From assembly GCA_014529385.2 (NCBI GenBank), contig CM043953.1, positions 85,590,342 to 85,654,341 on the forward strand: a stretch of 64,000 bases of DNA, given 5' to 3'. A program made the position numbers and the translations under genes. Positions 57,519 through 64,000 of this stretch are shown piece by piece. Numbering within the stretch: position 1 is the stretch's first letter; every line of letters begins with the position of its first letter. The stretch comes from Adiantum capillus-veneris (Eukaryota > Streptophyta > Polypodiopsida > Polypodiales > Pteridaceae). The notes beneath the pieces are model-generated. The model did not search any database, was not told the origin of the DNA, and saw only the letters and a program-made list of their open reading frames with translations.

Positions 57519-57779
57519 AACTTTTTGTTTGTGTGTATTTTCGCACAGGTTCCAAGACTTTTACAACAACTTTCATTGCTCAAATAGGATGAATGTGAGT
57601 GCTAAAACCCTTGAATGCATATTAAATTTATTTAAATTACTTTGTATATTAAGAAAGTAAAATTTATGCTTTAAACTTTGAATGATTTAAACTTTCAATG
57701 CTTGAAAAGAAATTATGGTTTGTTATGTGAAATTTCATCTTAAATTATGAAAAAAATTTGTTTGTCGTTTTTCAAATTA

Positions 57780-57925
57780 TGCAGTTGATAGGGTTTATAG
57801 TTTACGTTACGTTTAGGCTATAAGTTAAGTTAGATTAGGTAAGGTTAGGTTATCTTATACGTTAGGTTACATTAAGTTAAGCTACGTTGTTAGGTTAGGT
57901 TATACGTTATTGTGTTGTTTTTAAT
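57780..57925 (+). repeat. TTAGGT-rich sequence left of the hairpin satellite
   Basis: Degenerate GTTAGGTTA and AGTTAAGTTAGATTAGG strings of the same kind as the 184-bp units at 58860-59815. The hairpin array therefore appears to sit inside or between TTAGGT-rich arrays. Confidence 0.6.
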
Positions 57926-58855
57926 ATGCATTGTGGGCAAGCTCTATGGCTTTCCGTATTGCCAACGGCTCGCCATTGTGTTGTTTATATATCCACGAGC
58001 TTTTTTCAAGTCCTAAAATAGCTAAGCGGCGCTGAAACTAACACCATGGCAAGCCGTTTCGCAATACGAAAATCCATAGATCTTTCTTACAATGCATATG
58101 CATTGTGGGCAAGATTTATGGCTTGCTGTATTGCCAAATGGCTCGCCATGGTGTTGTCTATATATTTGCGAGCAATTTTCAAGCACTAAAATTGTCTTGT
58201 GTCCCTAAAAACAATACAATGGCGATCCATTTGGCAGTACAGCAAGCCGTAAAGCTTACCCACAATGCATATGCATTGAGGGAAAGCTCTATGGCTTTCT
58301 GTATTGCCAAAAGGCTTGCCATTGTGTTATTTTTAGGACCGCAAGCAATTTTCAAGGCCTAAAATAACTAAGCAGCCCTAGAAACAACACAATGGAGATC
58401 CGTTTGGGAAAATGGAAATCCATAGAGCTTGCCCACAATGCATATGCATTGTGGGAAAGCTCTATGGCTTGTCGTATTGCCAACGGCTGGCCATTGTGTT
58501 GTCTATATGTTTGCCAACGATTTTCAAGCGCTAAAATTGCCTCGTGCCCCTAAAAACAACACAATGGCGATCCATTTGGCAATACGGCAAGCCATAAAGC
58601 TTGCGCACAATGCATATGAATTGTGGGCAAGCTCCATGGCTTGCCATATTACCAAGGGCTTGCCATTGTGTTGTCTATATGTCTGCGAGCGATTTTCAGG
58701 CCATAAAATCACTTCGCAACTCTAGAAACAATACAATGGTGATCCGTTTACCAAATTGGCAAGCCATAGAGCTTGCCCACATCGAATATGAATTGTGGGC
58801 AAGCTGTATGGCTTGTCGTTTTGCTAAACGGATTGCAATTGTGTTGTTTTTATGT
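57924..58855. repeat. 172-173-bp satellite of hairpin-forming units
   Basis: Six occurrences of ATATG[CA]ATTG[TA]GGG mark unit starts at 57924, 58096, 58269, 58442, 58614 and 58786 (spacing 172, 173, 173, 172, 172). Each unit is an imperfect inverted repeat. A left arm CTATGGCTTGCCGTATTGCC...CCATTGTGTTG is matched by a right arm CAACACAATGG...GGCAATACGGCAAGCCATA, with a roughly 50-nt non-symmetric centre. Unit boundaries form a further palindrome, CACAATGCATATGCATTGTG. Open frames on both strands here are by-products of the symmetry. Confidence 0.88.
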
Positions 58856-58859
58856 TAGG

Positions 58860-59815
58860 TTTCGGTTATAGGTTAGGTTAGAGCTATTGACAGCATAATA
58901 GTCGAAAAAATACAAACGGACTTCGAGGATGACTCGTGTACTTCTAAAAATGCAAACGAACTTTGGTTAGGTTAGGTTTAGGTTATAAGTTAGGTTACAT
59001 TAAGTTAGGTGAGGTATAGGTTTCAGGTTAGGTTAGATTATAGGCTAGGCGTAAGGACTATAGGTTAGGTTAGAGCTAGTGTCAAATTAATAGTAGAAAA
59101 AACGCAACCGGACTTCGAAGATGACTCCTATACTTCTAAAAACGCAAACAAACTTTTGTTAGGTTAGGTTATAGATTAGGTTTAGGTTATAAGTTAGGTT
59201 ACATTAAGTAATGTTAGGTTTATGTCATAGGTTATGTTAGATTATAGGTTAGGTTAGAGCTAGCGTCAAATTAATAGTAGAAAAAACGCAATCGGACTTC
59301 GAAGATGACTCCTGTACTTCTAAAAACGCAAACGGACTTCGGTTAGGTTAGGTTATAGATTAGGTTTAGGTTATAAGTTAGGTTACATTAAGTAATGTTA
59401 GGTTTATGTCATAGGTTACGTTAGATTATAGGTAAGGTTAGAGCTAGCATTAAATTAATAGTAGAAAAAACACAATCGGACTTCAAAAGTGCACACAAAC
59501 TTCAAGAACCTTAATATATAGTCATTGACCAATAAAGATGAGATTATTACCCTGTGGTCTTAATCTCCGTGCACCTCTCGACCGAGGTGTGCAGGGATCG
59601 GGACTGGCTAGAGAATGTGAGGTTGTTAGAGCTAGCAGAAAATAGTTGAAAAAACGCAATCAGACTTCAAATGTGCACACAAATTTCAAGAACTTTATAG
59701 TCATTGACCAATAAAGACGAGATTATTATCATGTGGTCCTAATCTCCGTGCACCTCTAGACTGAGGGAGTGGGGATCGGACCTGGCTAGAGAATGTGAGG
59801 TTATTTGTATCGATT
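58860..59815. repeat. 184-bp TTAGGT-rich tandem array
   Basis: Units are marked by TAGAGCTA at 58879, 59071, 59255, 59439 and 59627 (spacing 192, 184, 184, 188). Each has AAAAAACGCAA...GGACTTCGAAGATGACTCC followed by runs of AGGTTAGGTTA. The last units replace the AGGTTA part by TCATTGACCAATAAAGA...CTCCGTGCACCTC, which itself repeats at a spacing of about 184 bp (59491 and 59675 landmarks). Confidence 0.82.
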
Positions 59816-59872
59816 AAGCACTTCTTACGTAAACTAACATATTTTGTGGGTGTTTTCTGTGTATTATTAGCC

Positions 59873-60376
59873 ATGGCCGATGACAATGAGCCATACTCTC
59901 CTAGTTTTAGTTTTCCTGTCACTCCGGCCACCGGCATGTCACCCAAGCACATGGGCTCGTTTTTGTCTCATTTCACACCAAAGTAGATCGTCATGGCACA
60001 ACACCTTTGGGGTGCAGGTCCCTCTAGATCTACAATGGCAGACCCTACGACCGGGACTAGTGTGGTCCCTACACGGAGTGGCCCCACAATTCAGTATAAT
60101 GTGCCCCCTACGCTTAGGACTCGTGTGGCCCCTACACCGATGGGTGGTTCATCCTTGAGACAACGTAGGCGTCGTTATCAAGGTGGTGGTTGCTATGGTA
60201 GTGGTTCTACCGCTGCGTCCACACCACGAAGAGAGTGTTCACCACTCTCTTTAGTAGATAGTTCACCGATGGGCACAACACATACACCTTGGGGATCACA
60301 TGAGCATGATCCTAGCAAAGTGTACAAGAGCAGGGATGGGGTTGTTGTGGCAGATAGGGTCAGAAAGGCCATGTGA
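59873..60376 (+). CDS. Hypothetical ORFs, unidentified
   Basis: ATG 59873 (MADDNEPYSPSFSFPVTPATG) stops at 59986. A second frame, 59993-60376, encodes a Ser/Thr/Pro/Arg-rich protein (SLRQRRRRYQGGG, SHEHDPSKVYKSRDG). They could be neighbouring pieces of one decayed protein with a low-complexity N-terminus, as seen in some plant transposase-like genes. No catalytic motif, signal peptide or membrane segment is visible. Confidence 0.35.
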
Positions 60377-61115
60377 TAGAGGATTCGATAGCTCTGTACG
60401 ATTTAGTTTGGTCACTCTGTGATGTAGATTTGGGATAACCTAGATGCTGAGAGAAAGAATTACATTGTCGACGCCATTCAGAGAGAGTAAAGGCCGGCAG
60501 AGGGGTACGATCAAGTCTCGAATAATTGCATTTTTAGCGTGGCAAAGTCCACAATGTCACACTGTCGTTCAGAGGCAAGACACAGGTACAATGACGGTAA
60601 TCCCAAGTAAACATTGTTGGACGTAGAGGAGTGGATGGGGATTGCACGAGAGACACAAGATAATCCTGATAGATTTCATCTCAGCAGAGAGATGCAATGA
60701 GAGCATGTTTGGTGTCTACTACAGCGTCACATCTTGAGAGTGGAGGCTACGATATGCTTTGACATGAGTTTGTAAGTATTATACGTATGCATTAAATTAT
60801 TGATAATATATATGTTATTTGAAGATTTATCTAATGATTAAATCATAATTTTGCAGGAAGTTGCCATGAAGCGCCTTCCGACACGCCAATAGGAGAAGTA
60901 TGGGTACAAGCATGGACTTGTGGCACTTTTGACCCAGGGAGGAGGGAGAGGAAGTCAATTGGGAAGCATTACCATGAGGGTCTTCTCACTCAGTGATTAT
61001 TTGCATATGTATAATTTTGTAGTGCTTATGTTTATGGATTATGATTATGTTTATGGTATGGCACAAAGGTTATGGTTAAGGTTTGACAGTCAACTTAAGA
61101 TTATGGTATTGCTGA
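60377..61115 (+). pseudogene. Possible continuation of the unidentified gene
   Basis: Short frames read in one direction: NLDAERKNYIVDAIQRE near 60435-60490, VEEWMGIARETQDNPDRFHLS near 60620-60685, then HGLVALLTQGGGRG near 60915. The charged pattern vaguely recalls the coiled region of plant En/Spm-related proteins, but no diagnostic motif is present. AT-rich bases 60780-60860 could be an intron remnant ending in TTTTGCAG. Confidence 0.25.
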
Positions 61116-61124
61116 TGATATGAC

Positions 61125-61330
61125 AATCATCTGATGGTTATGGTTATGGTTATGGTTGTGCAATGATGGTATGGCAATCAGGTGATGGTTATGGTTTTGC
61201 TATGATGGTATAGCAATCATGTGATGGTTATGGTTATTGTTGTGAAACGATGGTATGGCTGTTATGGTTATGGTATGACAAGCAAGTTATGGTAATGGTT
61301 ATGGTATGGAAAACAGGTTGTATTTATGGT
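61125..61330 (+). repeat. GGTTAT minisatellite
   Basis: Degenerate repeats of GGTTAT(GGT) interspersed with CAATGATGGTATGGCAATCA-like pieces. No coding content. Confidence 0.75.
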
Positions 61331-63600
61331 TTTATAGTTTTCAACTCATGTTTTAATTATGTTAATAGGTTATGTTATTCTTACAATTTTGCTAATTGCC
61401 GTACACTCGCTCTTTAGCGTCAGCTTGTAGGTGGAGTGTGGTTGCTTGTGCACTCTTCCTTTGGGTAGAGAGGGCTGTTTTCTTTTGCTGCAGTACATGC
61501 AGCATTAGTTACCAACCCTCTCTGTCCAAAAACATTTTGCAGGTTTGGTCTTCGGTACGGATAACAATACGAGCGTCGGTAGGGGCAACGGTATGAGCGT
61601 TGGAATACACTATACAAATACTGGTGTGTATTACGTTGTGTATTTTGACACATTTTTGAAGGTTTATTTGAGCGTTAGCTATACCGATGGTCATACCGAC
61701 GCTACGATACCGGCATCTCTTCCAAGGCCCATTTCAGCTCTTTTTAGTTCTTCATTTCGTTGGTACCTGTGCCCATTTTTGTGCGACGTCTTGTACTGGC
61801 AGTAGTAAACCAACTTCAAAAGGACCATCCCAACTTCACTTTTTGAAGATAGGTTGGGCTGGTCCATTTTAAGTTGGTTGGGTATTTTCAAATGGCATAG
61901 TTAGGCTGAAAGACTTATCTGGATTACTGCTAGTAGGTTTTTATAATGGGACCAAGATCAAGTTATATTATTCTAATAATAAGGAGACTTCCAGGGGTGA
62001 TGATGCTGGTATTCCAGGTACTGATGACCACAAATTTTCAAATTTGGGTGTTCTAAATCTTTTCCATGTCAACCTATTATCAAAACAAGTAAAGTCTCAA
62101 TATGAAAAACCAGTACCAGTAACAAAGCCATTGGACTTTCAAATCAGTACCAATTTCTATGGGAAAAAGGCCCAACTGGAGTAAATGTGGTAATCATTAA
62201 GCTGATTATCGAACAGCATGGCCAATGCATGTGTATCACATCACCACCGACGCGTAAAACTCTAGGAACGATAAGTAGTGGAGCTTTTATGGTGCGTACA
62301 CGTATAAGAGTGAGGAGTGTGGGCACTCTTTCTCAGAAGTCTCTTGCACGACAACTACCTGCTGCCATGCAATCACCATCGCCAAGCTTCGTGACCTCTT
62401 CGCTCCAACCTCAAACCTCCTCGTCGACGACAGCCTCTACTTGTCGCTATCTGACACTACCTGATACACCCTGCTGGGGGTTGGTACAACTTTGCAACTA
62501 TAGCTTTGGAGTCATCGCAGAGTATGGGTCCCAAGAAAATGTCAAAGAAGATGCAGAACACACCAAATGAAACTGCAACATCCATTACATCCATTCAGGC
62601 CCCCCTGCCACTCATTACATATAGTAAGATACAAATACATGTGTTTAATAAATAGGAAGAATCATTGCTGCAATTATGGGGTCTGCATGTGGTAGTACAG
62701 GCTATGAAGTTTGATTTTGATGCAGCCATTATTAAACACGTTGGTGCAGCCAAAGTGTGTCCACTCTAGAAGGTGGCATGGGAAAATGTGTACAGGCAAG
62801 TAGAAGCATGGCAAAGGACTGAAGCAGCTAGGAAGATCTGGGGATGGCAGGTGGCAGCGGAAGTGTATGCATGATGCGGCTTATAGGCCAGGGAAGGCTC
62901 CATAATGGGCTACTTGGGGTAGCAGGTGAAGGAGATGCAAAGTGCACCCATTGGGTCCTGAAGTGAAGAGCTTGAAGTGTTGAAGGAGCAGGTTCAGACG
63001 GCTCATCAAACCGAGCTACGGAGCCCATGTTACTGAAGGTTGAAGCTTTAGTGGTTTGCAGATTCTTTCCGGACAGGGCAGCTAGGTACAGGTGATCCAA
63101 GTGGAAGTCAAGGTATAGATGTGTAGACCTCGGTTCATGGAGCCCACGCGTCTTTTCGGATTGTGGATCGGAGCCATGGTTTGTGAGATATGATCATTTG
63201 AAGTTTTTCCGGGGGCTAGGTCTGAGCCCACTTGGCCGCATTGGATAACGTGCCATCTGGCATCTTTTGAGCCTCGACAAAGTTCTAGATCAGGTTGTAC
63301 ATCATACGGAGCTAACACGAAGAGACAGCATGCCAAACGGAGTCCAGAGCAACAAGTTACGACAGTCGGAAGATTGGGTATCTTGGCCCGAAGTTGATTG
63401 CAGGTGGTTTGATTGTGTTTTGGTTGCATTGGATCTTAGGCCTGGAAAAATCGGGTAGCAATGAGGATTATGGAGAAGTAAGGCGGCAGTGCAAGATTTC
63501 ACTTGGGCTGTGCGGCTCAGCAGTATGACATGGGAGCAGAAAATGGGAGCCAGGCAAATGCAGGCAAAAAAAAAATTTGGTTAAAAAAAAACAATGGGGT
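61331..63600. other. Low-information region with weak ORFs
   Basis: Frame 62187-62570 (127 codons, Ser/Thr-rich) and an adjoining stretch encoding MKFDFDAAIIKHVG and WENVYRQVEAWQRTEAARKIWGWQ (about 62707-62860) could be remains of an exon. I recognise neither. 61550-61720 contains many GGTA/TACC and CGCTC/GAGCG strings. No mobile-element ends were found. Confidence 0.3.
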
Positions 63601-63639
63601 TTTGCTTATCTTCAAGGGCTTGAGGCTTAAGGCATGCGG

Positions 63640-63785
63640 AGCTGCCACGTGTCCTGTGGTATAACCCACATAGGCTGGCGGGAGCGGAGGAGCTAGGCTA
63701 TATATAGTGAGGCGTGGCCTCTCCATGGTACACAACAAGGGAGTGGGCTCCCAGGGAGCTCCTTGGCCATGGCGTCCGCCCGGGG
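63640..63785 (+). promoter_or_regulatory. Promoter-like stretch
   Basis: GCTGCCACGTGTCC (63641-63654) contains a G-box/ABRE core. A GCTATATATAG TATA-like box follows near 63696-63706, with CTCCATGG and GGCCATGG about 20-70 bp further. The arrangement suits a plant or LTR promoter, but the sequence runs into a MITE at about 63803, so no transcribed product can be assigned. Confidence 0.4.
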
Positions 63786-63802
63786 AGGTCACCTAATAAA
63801 AA

Positions 63803-64000
63803 TGTAACCTATCACGTGAGTTCAACAGAAGGGTATTTAAAGTTTTGAAACTTACAGAAATATATATATAGAAGGGCATTATTTTTTCAAATTTGAAAAA
63901 AACTTACAGATTTTACAAGAAAAGGGTACATTATATTCTTAACAAAATTCACAGATAAGGGGTTTTATAAACATGTCTTAAACGCACCTGATATGGTAGT
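63803..64000 (+). mobile_element. MITE copy reaching the window end
   Basis: Left end AACCTATCACGTGAGTTCAA (63806-63825). The right end, read in reverse, is ACCATATCAGGTGCGTTTAA, so the ends are imperfect inverted repeats. The interior matches 38814-38967 inverted and contains the palindrome TTTTTCAAATTTGAAAAA. No coding content. The element may end at or just beyond base 64000. Confidence 0.7.

Noticed and set aside
58105-58858. Several 85-98-codon frames on both strands
   Set aside because: They arise from the 172-bp inverted-repeat satellite; the same peptide recurs with each unit and on the opposite strand.
59873-60376. Intact host gene
   Set aside because: Early stop, no recognisable domain, low-complexity composition and no credible exon structure; kept only as a hypothetical ORF.

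Overview
The window is nuclear DNA of a land plant and is almost wholly repeat DNA. The evidence is Ty3/gypsy and Ty1/copia LTR retrotransposons with plant-type tRNA-Asp and tRNA-iMet primer binding sites, decayed R2R3-MYB and PLS-type PPR gene pieces, and a short TTTAGGG run. A seed-free plant such as a fern would fit the PPR/MYB content and the retroelement lineages, but the sequence does not settle it. I found no intact host gene, tRNA, rRNA or CRISPR array.

Layout (letters are mine). A: an autonomous Ty3/gypsy element on +, split in two: gag at 1-1225, and RT thumb/RNase H/integrase, a protease-like remnant, a WxPK-motif ORF and a 3' tail at 21237-30240. B: a gag-protease element on -, lying inside A (3' LTR 1226-2300; body 2301-5868 plus 17594-21236; its 5' LTR is lost). 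C: a complete non-autonomous gag-protease element on + (5869-17593, 5-bp TSD), inserted in an open frame of B. D: a fairly young Ty1/copia element on - (23114-28246), inserted in A's integrase. E: an element with an unusual ORF1/coiled-coil protein and no visible pol (about 31.3-36.2 kb). One LTR (36221-37638) closes E and opens F, a gypsy element (gag, zinc knuckles, protease, start of RT; to about 48838). F is interrupted by a 2.2-kb insertion (42056-44293) and by a TTAA-flanked piggyBac-like DNA transposon (46476-47811). G: an LTR element (49734-55810, TSD GGGAT) with no gag or pol, carrying decayed pieces of a MYB and a PPR gene. The right end (55.8-64 kb) holds a duplicated unit, a small MITE, a 172-bp hairpin satellite, a 184-bp TTAGGT-rich satellite, weak ORFs, a promoter-like stretch and part of a second MITE.

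The most interesting shared feature is in the gypsy-type elements. Elements B, C, E and F carry spaced arrays of long near-perfect palindromes between the PBS and gag. B, C and E use one sequence (AGACATCCTACG plus its reverse complement). F uses an unrelated one (ACATGGATCG plus its reverse complement) with the same layout. A and C also share a C-terminal protein module built on repeated W-[IVA]-P-K motifs and a conserved 3' noncoding block. C therefore looks like a dependent element mobilised by an A-like autonomous partner. That functional link is inference; the shared sequences are visible directly.
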